Assembly (NCBI GenBank): GCA_030068075.1
Contig: CM057826.1
Coordinates: 74,373,312-74,437,311 of the forward strand
Origin: Paguma larvata
Taxonomy: Eukaryota; Chordata; Mammalia; Carnivora; Viverridae
Reading direction: 5' to 3'
Length of the DNA: 64,000 nt
The notes beneath the pieces were generated by a model, which saw only the letters and a program-made list of their open reading frames with translations, made no database searches and was not told the DNA's origin. Below are positions 23,306-34,227 of this stretch, piece by piece. Position 1 is the first letter of the stretch; every line of letters starts with the position of its first letter. The position numbers were made by a program, and so were the translations under genes.

Positions 23306-24084
23306 ATTTTTTAATTATATTATTTTCAGTATAGTTAACATACAGTGCTATACTAGTTTCAGATGTTCAGCAGTTCCACACAACACCCAGTGCTCCTCAC
23401 AAGTGTGTTCCTTAATTTCTGTCACCTATTTAGCCCATTTGCCCACCTACCTCCACTCTAGTTTGTTCTGTATATTTGAGTCTGTTTCTTGATTTCTCTT
23501 TTTCCTTTGCTTATTTGTTTCGCTTACTAAGTTCTACATATAAGTGAAATCATATTATATTTGTCTTTTCTGACTGATTTATTTTGCTTAGCATTACACT
23601 CTTTAGTTCCATTTATGTTACTGGAAATGGCAAGATTGTATTCTTTTTTATGAGTAAATAATACATTTTTTAGTTATAGTATTTTATGACTAATATTAAC
23701 ATAAATAATTTTATGACTCAATAACATTACTAAATAATTGGTGAACATTTGCAAATGGCAATATTTCATTCTGTTTTATAAGTAAATATTTAGTCATAAT
23801 ATTTTATGACTAATATTAACATAAATAATATTTATGATTAAATAATATTACTAAATAATTGATGGATATTTGGACTGATTCTATAATTTGGCTAAGGTAC
23901 ATCTTCTATAAACATAGGGGTGCATGTATCACTTTGAATTAATTTTTGTATTTTTGGGGTGAATGCCCAGTAGTGCAATTATTGGATTATTGGGTAGTTC
24001 TATTTTTAATTTTTTGAGGGAACTCCATTCTGTTTTCCACAGTGGTTACACCAATTTGCATTCCCCTCAACAGTGCATGAGGGC
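23306..24084 (-). mobile_element. L1 fragment, 3'UTR and ORF2 C-terminus (left part of a rearranged L1)
   Basis: Reverse L1 with ACATACAGTGCTATACTAGT at its 3' end, then GTGAAATCATATTATATTTG and AATTTTTTGAGGGAACTCCA. It stops abruptly after CAACAGTGCATGAGGGCT, inside the ORF2 C-terminal coding part. The right part of the same element resumes at 24164 at a much more 5' ORF2 position, so an internal segment has been lost and a SINE fragment lies at the junction. Confidence 0.88.
23627..23870. repeat. Tandem duplication of about 120-128 bp in L1
   Basis: Two copies contain the same block, ATTTTATGACTAATATTAAC (23681-23700 and 23801-23820), followed by ATAAATAAT and a TTACTAAATAATTG block. The duplicated stretch is not part of the usual L1 text and replaces the region near the ORF2 end. 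Confidence 0.85.
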
Positions 24085-24163
24085 TGATCTTGGGGTTGTG
24101 AGTTCAAGTCCCATGTTGGGTGTAGAGATCACTTAGAAATAAAATAAAATTTTAAAAAAAAAT
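24085..24163 (+). mobile_element. Carnivore SINE fragment (3' half) at an L1 deletion junction
   Basis: GATCTTGGGGTTGTGAGTTC, then CATGTTGGGTGTAGAGATCA and an A-rich tail (ATAAAATAAAATTTTAAAA). This is an older tRNA-derived carnivore SINE subfamily with a short 3' end rather than SINEC_Fc. It is 5'-truncated and has no flanking duplication. Confidence 0.8.
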
Positions 24164-25130
24164 GCAACAGATTTCTGCACATTGATTTTTTTATCCTGTG
24201 ACTTTGCTGAATTTATTTATTAGTTCTGCTGGTTTTTTGTTGGAATCTTTGTGGTTTTCTATATATAGTATCATGTTATCTGCAAATATTGAAAGTTTTA
24301 CTTGTTTCTATTGATTTGGTCTCCTCTTACTTCTTTTTGCTGTCTGACTGCTGTGGCTAGAACTTCCAGTACAATGTTTAATAAATGTGGTGAAAATGGA
24401 CATCCCTATCTTGTTCCTGACCTTAAGGGGGAAACTCACAGTTTTCCTCATTGAGTATTATGTTCACTGTGTTTTTTCATATATGGCCTTTATTATTTTG
24501 AGATATGTTCCCTCTAAACTTACTTTGTTGAGGGATTTTATCATGAATGGATGTTGTACTTTGTCAAATACTTTTTCTGTATCTGTTAAAATGATCACAA
24601 GGTTTTTATTCTTTCTCTTACTGATATAGTGTATCATGTGATAGATTTGCAAATATTGAACCATCCTTACATCCCAGGAATAAATCTCACTTGACTGTGG
24701 TGAGTGACATTTTTAATGTATTGTTGGGTTTGGTTTGCTAGTACAAGGTTGAAGATTGCTGAGTCTGTGTTCATCAGAGATACTGGCCTTATAGTTCTCT
24801 TTTTCTGAGATGTCTTTTTCTGGTTTTGGTATCAAGGTGATACTGGCCTCACAGAATGAAATTGGAAGTTTTCTTTCTTCATTTTTTTGCATAGTTTGAG
24901 AACAATAGATATTAATTCTTCTTTAACATTTTGATAGAAGTCATCTGCTAAGCCATTTGGTCTTGGACTTCTGTTGTAAATTTTTTTTTTTATTACTGAT
25001 TCAGTCTCCTTGCTGGTAATCGGTCTGTTAAAAGTTTTCTATTTCTTCCTACTTCAGTTTTGGTAGGTTATATGTTTCTAGGAATCTGTCCATTTCTTTT
25101 AGGTTGTCTAAATTATAGACATATAGATTT
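24164..25130 (-). mobile_element. L1 fragment, ORF2 reverse-transcriptase part
   Basis: The reverse translation at 24464-24664 retains the conserved RT segment 'DTEKVFDKVQHPFMIKSLNK' and 'GTYLKIIKAIYEK'. Flanking reverse landmarks include GTCATCTGCTAAGCCATTTG (plus strand near 24941) and TCTGTCCATTTCTTTTAGGT. It is broken by stops and frameshifts, so non-functional, and continues the element starting at 23306. Confidence 0.92.
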
Positions 25131-26395
25131 TCATAATCAATTTTTGAATATAAACTGTGGGATTAATGAATGTCACTTATAAACCTTTTTGTAAATTAGC
25201 TAATAGCATAAGATTTCAATTCATTTAATATAAAAGACATAGATATCTGATAAGAAACCTTGATAGAGTTTCAGCCAGTAACCTTATAAGAAACAAATCC
25301 ATTGTACAGACTCTCTCATTACATTTCTTTATTCAGTAATTGGTAGTTGGTATTTGGCAAGATTTTCTAGAAAGAGCATTTATATATAAACAAAAGAAGG
25401 TCACTGAAATTACAGATTAAGGTAAATATTATAGGGAAAGAAATAAAAGTATATAAAAGTACTGTTCATAACAATTTAAACAAACCAATATATTAAATAA
25501 CTGAAAAATTCAGCAAATAATCAGAATACTAATGGAACAGAAAATTATATTTATATAGTATCATTGCAGTGATTGATTGCTAAGCTCTTGAGCTGTTTAT
25601 TCATTTCCAAAGAGAGTCAAACATCTAGCAAATTTTATTCCTGTTATGATTTTAAAGAGCTATTATTTTTCAAATAGATTTTTAAGAAGGACAATGAAGA
25701 ACTGAAATTACAACATTGAGTAGGTTTTGCCATGATTCATAATTATTTTAATACTAATAAATAATATATGTCAAATGACTTATTCAGTAAATTCCATCTG
25801 TCATATGGGATGGCTAGTCTTATTATAAAAAGATTATACTCTTTGTTCAAGCTGATATGTATAATTATGGATTAAGCCCTGGCCATTTAAAAAAATCTTA
25901 AAACTGTTACCACAAAATGGTCAGGCTGTGACTTTGCCCATAAAACTTAGTAAAAGAACTGCTAAGAGTTCATGGTATCTTTTTGTCCCAGTATCACTGG
26001 ATACAGGTCGTTAACCCCATAACTGGGGATAAAATTTAAGTGTTTGTGATGAGAAATCTCAGACATAAGGCAATTAATAAATTCAAGACTACAAGGGATT
26101 TATTGGTATTTTTTCAAGCTAGAAGTTAGTTTCCAGTATGTTTAACTTAAATTCCAGTCAGAATTTAAGAACCAATGTTGATTAAATCGTAGTAAGCAGA
26201 ATTTTCCTGTCTTAGTAGCAAGCTAGTAGTTGTTGCTTCACTGGTTCTCAATTTATAAATAGGCACACGTGATGAAACTTAAAACTACAATATTGACCTC
26301 AGTCTCATCTTACATTCAAGGCAGCAGAAATGATATGACAATAACTGAGCTGCACTGCAAATTTTCCTCACTTAATGTAATTTTGGTGACTTTTG
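25131..26395. other. Unassigned stretch
   Basis: AT-rich. No gene or repeat family recognised. Confidence 0.4.
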
Positions 26396-26608
26396 GGGCG
26401 CCTGGGTGGCTCCGTCGGTAAGAGTCCGAATTCAGCTCAGGTCATGATCTTGCAGTTAATAGGTTCGAACTCAACATCGGGCTCTGTGCTGACAGCTCAG
26501 AGCCTGGAGCCTGCTTCAGATTCTGGGTCTCCCTCTCTGCCCCTCCCCATCCTGTACTCTGTCTCTGTCTCTCAAAAATAAATAAAGGTTAAAAAAATTT
26601 TTTTAAAA
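26396..26608 (+). mobile_element. SINEC_Fc-type SINE, full length
   Basis: Forward copy from the consensus-like head GGGCGCCTGGGTGGCTCCGT to CTCAAAAATAAATAAAGGTT. The flanking sequence TTTTGGTGACTTTT on the left resembles the right flank (AATGGTGAATTTTTTT). Confidence 0.95.
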
Positions 26609-26633
26609 AACAATAATGGTGAATTTTTTTAAA

Positions 26634-26797
26634 ATATTGATTATTCTTGAGAGAAACTCTAAGTGGGTGAGGCTCTATCTGAAGTGGGCTCCATTCTGAA
26701 GGTGGAGAGCCTGATATGGGGCTCGAACTCTTGAACCGTGAGGTTATGACCTGAGTTGAAGTTGGATGCTCAAATGACTGAGCTATTCAGGCACCAC
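26634..26797 (-). mobile_element. Carnivore SINE, shortened, reverse
   Basis: Contains CTGAAGTGGGCTCCATTCTG and GATATGGGGCTCGAACTCTT and ends GAGCTATTCAGGCACCAC; the GA-rich body is shortened. A long target duplication is visible: AACAATAATGGTGAATTTTT at 26609 and AACAATGGTGGTGACTTTTT at 26798. It is tail-to-tail with the previous SINE, 25 bp away. Confidence 0.92.
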
Positions 26798-26819
26798 AAA
26801 CAATGGTGGTGACTTTTTA

Positions 26820-27470
26820 AATTGTAGTAAAGAGGTTTTGTCTGCCACATATTCTATAATCTATAGATTTTTACAGGCCATTTTTATACAAGTGTTATAC
26901 TACAGAAATCCTGTTAATCACCACTTCAAACAGATTCTCTCTTCCCATTCCCATTCAATAATTTCAACTCCTGGTATATAATATGAGTATGGCTAGAGAG
27001 GGACCTGTTAGGGAAAACATTACACTTTTGGATACAGAAATATTAGAAAACTAAGCCATGTAGTTCTGAAAGACACTAAGAGCTCTATGATCAAAGCCTG
27101 TTTAGATCAGAGTCAATTTTTACATGTAATTTGTATATAAACAAGGGTTTTACATTTTTAAAATGTGCAGAGAGTGAACCAACCAGAACAATTCCAGTGG
27201 AAGCCAGGAACAGCCTTAGAAACTTGAATTTTAGTGAGGCAGATGCTTATCGATGACACTAGTCCCTTGATCTGTGAACAGGTTTCCTTTTCATAATAAA
27301 TCAAGAGAAAACGAGAACATCCCTTGCAGCTTGTGGTGGATGCTGGTCCTTATTAGATCCCTTTTTTCCAAAGGATTAATAAATAGAAACAGAATCCTGG
27401 ATCCAGAAAAATGATCTGAAAAAGTTGGAAATCAGAACATGATTTTACATACTGAAGAAAATTCTATATG
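26820..27470. other. Unassigned stretch
   Basis: No recognised feature. Confidence 0.35.
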
Positions 27471-27484
27471 AAAATTAATTGTTA

Positions 27485-27836
27485 CTCAGCATAATTTCCT
27501 CCAGTTCCCACCATGAGTGAAATAAGTCAGGCAGAGAAAGACAGATGCCATATGTTCCCACGCATAGGTAGGCTTTGGAAGACCTAGCAGAGAACCAGGG
27601 GAGAGGGGAAGAGGGGAAGGGGGGGGGAAAAGCCACAGAGAGGAAGGAAGACATGACATGAGAGACTCTCAAAGAATAAGAAAGAACTGAGGGGAAAGAT
27701 GGGTGTGGGAGGGGGGAGAGTGGGTGATGGGCACCGAGGAGGGCACTCGTTGGATTGAGCACTGGGTGTTGTATAGAAACCAATTTGACAATAAATTATT
27801 AAAAAATAAATAAATAAAAATAAAGCCAAAAAAAAG
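27485..27836 (+). mobile_element. Young 5'-truncated L1 (3'UTR with G-rich tracts)
   Basis: The forward 3' end of a carnivore L1: GAGTGAAATAAGTCAGGCAG, CATATGTTCCCACGCATAGG, two G-rich tracts, GGATTGAGCACTGGGTGTTG, and an A-rich tail starting AATAAATTATTAAAAAATAA. A target duplication of about 14 bp (AAAATTAATTGTTA / AAAAGTAATTGTTA, 27471-27484 and 27837-27850) marks a complete insertion of about 350 bp. Low decay suggests a lineage-specific copy. Reverse frames at 27475-27829 are proline/serine-rich shadows of the G tracts. Confidence 0.95.
27598..27731 (+). other. Two G-quadruplex-prone tracts in the L1 3'UTR
   Basis: 27598-27627 carries four or more runs of three to eight G separated by one to three bases. 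27691-27731 carries a second set (GGGG...GGG.GTGGGAGGGGGG...GGG...GGG). G-rich polypurine tracts are a known property of mammalian L1 3'UTRs. Confidence 0.75.
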
Positions 27837-27850
27837 AAAAGTAATTGTTA

Positions 27851-28339
27851 AATATTTTATAATGTATCTAATTTGTATCCTTAAAACATTTTAAGAAGAA
27901 AATGTTGAGAAGACATGACAAAATCATACACATTGATTAAAAGGAACCATGATACAGGGAACAAAAGAAAGAACTTATGGTAGAATAAAAATCTTTTTTG
28001 TTACTATTGTAAAAAAAACATATAAACAAATGAAGATCAAAATTATAGAGTGGACAAATCCATCATCTCTTTATGTATGCATGGCTGGAATAATAGGAGA
28101 TGAAAACAAGTGATGAAAGAATTCACATTGAAAACACAAGGAACGAGTTTTCCAGAAAGATATAAGAAAAATTCACCCATAACAAAGTGCAGTGGTGTAA
28201 TAGATAAAATCATTCTTCACTTTAAAAGATATGAATGTACATTCAAACTGAATTCTAATATTTCAGAAATAATTAAAAAAAAAACCCAAAAGGTAAAAAT
28301 CGTGAAAATCAGTGTTAAATCACATATTTTTCTAGGTGT
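27851..28339. other. Unassigned stretch
   Basis: AT-rich. A 148-codon forward frame (28110-28556) begins here but its second half is translated SINE, so it is not called as a gene. Confidence 0.4.
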
Positions 28340-28360
28340 AGAGATGTTTAGGAACATCTT

Positions 28361-28572
28361 TTTGTTGTTGTTGTTGTTTGTTTGTTTGTTTGTTTATTTT
28401 GAGAGAGAGAGTGGGGAAGTGGCAGAGACAGAGGGAGAAAGAGAGGATTCCAAGCAGGCTCCACAATGTCAGTGCAGAGCCCGATGCAGAACTGAAACTC
28501 ACGAACCCTTAGATCACGACCTGCTGAAATCAAGAGTAGGAAGCTTAGCTGACTGAGCTCCCTGGGCACCCC
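28361..28572 (-). mobile_element. SINEC_Fc-type SINE with (TTG)n/(TTTG)n tail
   Basis: The reverse tail has become TTGTTGTTGTTG and TTTGTTTGTTTG repeats. The body GAGGATTCCAAGCAGGCTCC and the head CTGACTGAGCTCCCTGGGCA follow. A 21-bp target duplication starting AGAGATGTTTAGGAAC is present at 28340-28360 and 28573-28593 with one mismatch. Confidence 0.96.
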
Positions 28573-28865
28573 AGAGATGTTTAGGAACGTCTTAACCAAT
28601 TTATTTTGCTTATACTTTCCCTATTACATATGGCTAGGATTTTTATATGATAAGAGTCTATGACTAAGTCCAAAGGAACTCTTTTAATAAGTTAAAAATA
28701 AGATTTGTAAGTGGTAAGAAGCATAGTACCATAGTTTAATTAATAATATTAAATCACATACTTTAAAATATGCCAAAGGAGATTCCTATAAATTTAGAAA
28801 TAGAGTTTTCCAGAAATATGTTTTCATATAACTGTTGCGTGCAAACTACAGAAACTGATTTTTTT

Positions 28866-29084
28866 TTTAAATTTTTTTATGTTTTATTTATTTTTGAGAG
28901 GGGAAGAGACAAAGCTAGAGTGTGGGAGGGGCAGAGAGAGAGGGAGACAGAGAATCCAAATCAGGCTCCAGGCTCTGAGCTGTCAGCACAGAGCCCGACA
29001 CGGGTCTTGAACTCACAGACTATAAGATCATGCATGACCTGAGCCGAGATCAGATACTTAACCGACTGAGGCACCCAGGCGCCC
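28866..29084 (-). mobile_element. SINEC_Fc-type SINE, full length
   Basis: Reverse copy from a T-rich tail (ATGTTTTATTTATTTTTGAG) to ACCGACTGAGGCACCCAGGC and GCCCC. CTGATTTTTT repeats on both sides as a short target duplication. ORF 28770-29042 is a SINE read-through. Confidence 0.95.
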
Positions 29085-29094
29085 CTGATTTTTT

Positions 29095-32000
29095 ATTTAC
29101 AATGGAGAAAGAATGTATTAGAAAAATATCAGATAGCTTGTTGACTTTTATATCTTAGAAATTCTTCACTTTGATACTACTTACGTAGCAGGAAGTCTTC
29201 TTAGCAAAATTCCCTTTCTTATTCTGCTCATCAAAGTAGAAATACATCTTTTATAAATAGAAAGAAAAAGATCTCAACTGAAGGAGATCTTGGAAAGGAT
29301 CTTGGAGGAAATCATTGGAAAACTCCTCTACCTAATAGATTCTTAATATGTTCCCCTTAAATTACCTAAAGTGAGATATTTCTATGGATACTAATGGATG
29401 CTGCATTAAAATAATCGAACATGCAAACAAAAATTCTCTTTTTTTTTGCTTTTATAAAAATTTTCCAATTTAGAAAATTGCTGCAGTGCAGCCATGACCC
29501 AATTAAACTATAAAACCTAAAGGTATTATAATTTTTCACATACTCCTGTAATAAAGTAGTATCCAGTTGATATTTAATATTTTGACAATGAGTGTGATGA
29601 CTCTTTTTCATAAAAGTTGGCATTTGTAGTTGTTTGAAAATAATGTTGATTTCCTTCAAGAGGTAAGAGTATAAAACTATTTACCTGAATATTATAGTTA
29701 GTAATTTTTTTATCTATATGACAATTGAATAGTATGAATCCAGAGTCAAGTGCTTTTGCTTCAAGTTCTTTCTATGCATAAATATAAAACATTGTCAGTG
29801 CAAAGTTTCATCAACATACAAATGGGAAAAATCACAAAGTTCTTGTATCACAGAGGAAAAAAAGAAGTGTCATCTTAAAAAAATGATTCTAATATTCCTA
29901 AATATAATAATACAAATGCAATTGTATAAATAGAATTATCCTGCTTTATCAGGTCAGAATTGAAAATTCCTCTATCATCTTGTACGTTTATCTTTAAATA
30001 CTGAATATCAATTTATTTCTAATAACTTTTATTGACATTACATCATAAATAGGATCGGAATGCCATTTAGTTTCCAGAAGCCCTTGCCAAGAGATGTCGT
30101 TCGTGCTGCCTGTGGTTGCAGACACCTTTGGCTCTCACATCTTTTCTCCTCAGTCTATATATGGTTTCACAAGGCAGCTGTAGGAAGGCTCATTCTGCAC
30201 TGGCTGCATTCCATCTCAAATGTGTGCCACTCAATTTTCCACTTTCTGCCTCAGGGTCTTTTTGGCACTGAGACAATCTAATTTGACCACATTCATGTAC
30301 AACATAAAATGTGAGATTGTTAACGCCTGTAAGAGTGCCTCTGAAACCATTGAGGGGAGAGGGAGTCACTGGATAAATGCACTGGCTTCTTTTCATTCAG
30401 GCTGACGTCACTGGAGGACATTTTTACTTAGAGGTCACAGCTAACTCTTCCCTGTGGCATTAATCAGTCTTATACTGATTTCCATCTTCCCTGACTCTTC
30501 CTCTTTCCACTCCTTCAGTTGTGCTTGCTGGTAGCATGTCACAATCACCTACTTTATTCCAAGTCTAACCTCATGCTCTGCTTGCGGGAAGCCCATAATG
30601 GTCTCCTCTGCTCTAGAAAACTGACTTTCGGTAGGAGATTCTGGAACACAGCAGCATTAGCATTTGTAAAACTATCCTGTGTGATAGATTGGTGAACTAG
30701 AAAAAGCGGCATTGGGGGATGCACTAAGTCTAGCATTAAAATAGTGTAAGCTCACTGTAGTGGTAAGAAATGTAAAGTTGTCTGCTTTTGGTTAGCTGCC
30801 GGAAAGACATGAAGAAAGAGTGAAAGACTCAGGTCAACAAACATCAGTCAAATCACACTGCAGAAGTCATGGGCATGTTGAAAGTGAGTATCCTTTATGG
30901 CAGTTCGGCAGTCACAGGGCAAACATCAGTAAGCTCAAGGTCAAAATTCAATTATAAGGGTGACAAGGCACACTTAAACAATTTAAGTCTTCCTATTTAA
31001 CAGTTTGCTAGAAAAGCTTTGGAATTTTATTAAAGAATAACTCCAGAAGCTCAAGGATTAGGGAATTTTAGAATGGATTTATTATATGAAACCCACAGTT
31101 GAAAATATTCTATAATAAACCCTTGAAAATATTCTTTTCACCAGAACAGCAAGGATACTCCAGTGAAGGGGCCACCACTACATTTTGGAGGTTTCGTTGT
31201 GACCCCCTGCTGTAGATCAGGGTAGGCAATGAAGAGGCCTTTATGCACCTGGGATCTAGGCCTTAGAGTTGATGGGATGGGAATGATAGAATTCCAGAAT
31301 AGTAAAAGACAAGTGTCCGTACTAACCAGACAAAGGAAAGACGTGAGTAGTTATCAGAGTAGATAGCAATACCATAGTACATATTTCCTTGACTCAGAAA
31401 AATCTGTGGCCGTGGCTAAGAGACATGATATTTTTAAGCAGTCACAAGACCTGGTGAGAAAAAAGATGAACATCAGCTCTACAGTAGAAAACAGTGACCC
31501 CTAACTTAGTGTCCAGGTCTGCACCATCAGATTCAGAGCTCAGTGATTGAAGGGGAAGCAGGTGCCCTTGAGAAAGATTCTGAAATGTTATTATATGATT
31601 ATGCAATAAGTTGCAATCTAAATTCTGAGAATCTCTTCTTAAAAAAATGCGTATGTGTAAAAATATGTGTAGCAAATGATATCCTTTGATTTATTATCTG
31701 TAAAAATGAAAGCTGGATAAAAAATACCTAAGTTTCTTTCAAGAAAGAGTTACTTCAAAACATCTGTCTTATTCATATGTTTGAATGCTATGCAACTATT
31801 TAAAAAAAAAGGAGAGCCATGCTTTCAGGGCTGATATTAAAAGATCTCTAAGTCATATAGCTAATAGGACAGTATAAATGCCTCCATGTAATTTACATAA
31901 TAAAACAACTATAAGCTTATATGTACACAGGTAATAGTTTATATTCAATTTTAATGAATGAAAAAATGTCTAAAAAGCATGGTCACAGAGACGTTTAGTG

Positions 32001-32660
32001 CTAACAGGGAAGACAAGAGACTTACATTTTATACTCTACTTTTAATGCATTGCTTGAATCATTTTACAAGGGCCATTCATCCATGTCATATTTCTATAAC
32101 TTTTTTTCAAAATAACAGAAACGAGTTATTAAAAGCAGCTTTTACCTGTGTACCGCTCCTCCCTCACATTCTTCTTGTTCCTCTAACTTAGAGGCAATTG
32201 TATCGAAAAGTTTTGTATGTATCATTCATTCATTCTCTTTTTAAACATAATGTTATACACAGGTAGTCCTAAGCAAGAATTTGACATGTGTTATACATTA
32301 TATTAATTCATTATGTATGCATACTCTGACTTACAGTTTCACTACCACTGTATTAATAAGAGTTATGTGGTTTAATTTTTATTTGGGTCCATTGCAACCA
32401 TATTCTATTATAGGAATATAACACAATTTATATCTAAGGAATGACTCTCTTGTCTGTATTTTTTATACATCAATAAATTACGCACTGTCTTCATTCTAAT
32501 GTTGGTTTTTATGCTACAAAAATCCTTCCGTATGCTACTTAAATTTAATCCTAGTACTTAGGTATGTAAATTATGTTTTTAGTTCTAGGTAGCATTTTTA
32601 ATTGTTGATTTCATTTTTTTTTACTCAGAAGTGTATTTTTAATTTCTAAATATATGGAGG
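29095..32660. other. Long unassigned stretch
   Basis: No secure repeat or gene in about 3.5 kb. The block 30060-30420 is less AT-rich than its surroundings. The block around 30990-31330 (AGGGAATTTTAGAATGGATT, then CACCTGGGATCTAGGCCTTA) loosely resembles an ERVL/MaLR internal sequence, but not well enough to call. Frames at 30060-30405 and 31442-31675 have no domain motif. Confidence 0.4.
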
Positions 32661-32914
32661 GTCATTTTATTTATTTATTTATTATTTATGTATTTATTTA
32701 TTCATTCATTTATTTATTTATTTATAGAGCAGAGTTCCACACATGTGTGATTTAGTAAGGGGCAGAGGCAGAAGAAGGGGGAGAGAGAGAATCTTAAACA
32801 GGCTCCATGCCCAGTGTGGAGCCTGATGGGAGGCTAGATCTCACAACGCTGAGACCATGACCTAGCCAAAATCAAGAGTCAGACACTTAACCAACTGAGC
32901 TACTCAGGTGCCAC
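32661..32914 (-). mobile_element. Carnivore SINE (older subfamily) with expanded (TTTA)n tail
   Basis: An expanded TTTATTTATTTA-type tail (32663-32728), then GAATCTTAAACAGGCTCCAT, GCCCAGTGTGGAGCCTGATG, CCAAAATCAAGAGTCAGACA and the head CAACTGAGCTACTCAGGTGC. The 'gcccagtgtggagcc' and 'aaatcaagagtcagac' variants mark an older carnivore SINE subfamily. Confidence 0.92.
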
Positions 32915-32954
32915 TGTTTCTTTTTTTAAAAACTACATAGGCAGAAAACATAGC

Positions 32955-33345
32955 CTTAAAGCCACCTATTCTTTGAAATTCATTGAAACATGACCTAATG
33001 ATCTTATAAGTAGTGAGTTTAGTAAATCCTTTCTGTATATTGAAAAAGATGTATATTCTGCATTTTTAGTTCGGTATTCTTTTTACATTCATTAGATCAA
33101 ACTTAATTTTGTGCTATTACATCTATATTATAACTTCTTTTGGAAAAGTTATGTTAAAATCTCCAATTATTTGGTTGTCCCGTCAGATTTTAAAAATGTT
33201 AATTTTACTTTCACTATTTTAAAACTAATTATGACCTAAACACAAGATCAGAATTTTCACATCTCCTATGTTGACTGAATATTTTGCTAATGTATTGTGA
33301 CCTTTTTTATTCTAGTAAAGATTTTTTTGCCTTAAAATCAATTAC
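32955..33345 (-). mobile_element. Old L1M fragment, 5' part of ORF2 (endonuclease region)
   Basis: Reverse L1 blocks: AAAAAGATGTATATTCTGCA, CATTCATTAGATCAAACTTA, TTAAAATCTCCAATTATTTG and TTTGCCTTAAAATCAATTAC. These follow the antisense of the endonuclease/linker coding part of L1 ORF2. Heavily decayed. Confidence 0.7.
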
Positions 33346-33429
33346 ACCTACATGTGTGTAGCTGTGAATTTTAGTATTTTCTGTTGAATTATTACTCTTA
33401 CAGAAAAGTATGCATGTAGATCTCAGTGA

Positions 33430-33766
33430 ATTACTTCTAAGTATACGTACCCACCAGATCAAGAAATCCAACATTGGCAGCACCTCAGAATACCAAATGT
33501 AATTTTTCCTATTTTTGAACTTTCTATAAATAGGATCATAAAATATGTATTTGGTGTTAGGACTTTTCTTACTCACTTTATTCGTAGCATGTTCATCTCA
33601 AGTACCTTATAGTATTTCACTCTATGAGTATATTACAGTTTCTTTATTCTACCAATGATAGAGTTGTATCAAGTGTAGAACTCTGCCAAATAATGCTGCT
33701 ATGAACATTACTATAATTTTCTTTAGGTGCCCATATGCATTTCTCTCTTACATATTTACCAAGAAA
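33430..33766 (-). mobile_element. Old L1M 3' region
   Basis: TTTCTATAAATAGGATCATAAAATATGTA-type text, then CATGTTCATCTCAAG, a block matching 'aatgctgctatgaacattc' (AATAATGCTGCTATGAACAT) and GGTGCCCATATGCATTTCTC. The arrangement is that of an L1ME-class 3' region in reverse. It is a different insertion from 32955-33345, because a 3' end cannot follow a 5' region in this direction within one element. Confidence 0.65.
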
Positions 33767-33767
33767 T

Positions 33768-33952
33768 AGAGTTGTCAGATAAAACACAAGATACCCAGTT
33801 CAATGTAAATTTTAGACAAGCCACACAAAATATTTTAGTACCTGTATCTTTGAAATATTGCATGTATGCATTTATAAAGATCATTCAGTGCTTTTGTGAA
33901 ATCTACATTTAACAGTGGTCATGTAGTTTTGTTTGCTAAATTTAGCACACCT
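33768..33952. mobile_element. Palindromic non-autonomous DNA transposon (MITE-like)
   Basis: An imperfect palindrome of about 185 bp. The left arm CCCAGTTCAATGTAAATTTT pairs with the right arm GAAATCTACATTTAACAGTGG, and the outer ends GTTGTCAGAT and ATTTAGCACAC are remnants of complementary termini. The centre is ATATTGCATGTATGCAT. It matches a known palindromic mammalian transposon whose name I do not recall securely. Confidence 0.72.
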
Positions 33953-34227
33953 ACATAGAAAGAAAAATAAAACAAAAAATAAAAATAAACCTCTTGTTAG
34001 TCAAGAATTAACTTACTATTTGTTAGAATTTTTTTTTCTTAGGCCCTCCGCTTTTAAATATATGACTTCTTGGATTAGAATTTCATTTGAACTGTGAAGT
34101 TTGATTTTCAGTTTTGATGTTTTTCTGTTGGAAATGGCTATCCACTTATACTTGAACACTTTGCAGTAGAAAAGACCACGTTTTTTCTCCTCGGTAGTCC
34201 CACTTTTGGGTTTGATCAAAAATATGT

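Noticed and set aside
26396..26480. tRNA-like gene with box A/B elements
   Set aside because: It is the tRNA-derived head of a SINE, with a CT-rich body and A tail, not a tRNA gene. The same applies to every other SINE head in the window.
28110..28556. Longest open frame, 148 codons, forward
   Set aside because: The second half is a translation of the SINE at 28361-28572 (antisense), the first half has no domain, and there is no promoter or splice context.
30990..31330. Possible ERVL/MaLR internal fragment
   Set aside because: Only scattered phrases resemble the family; below the level I would call.
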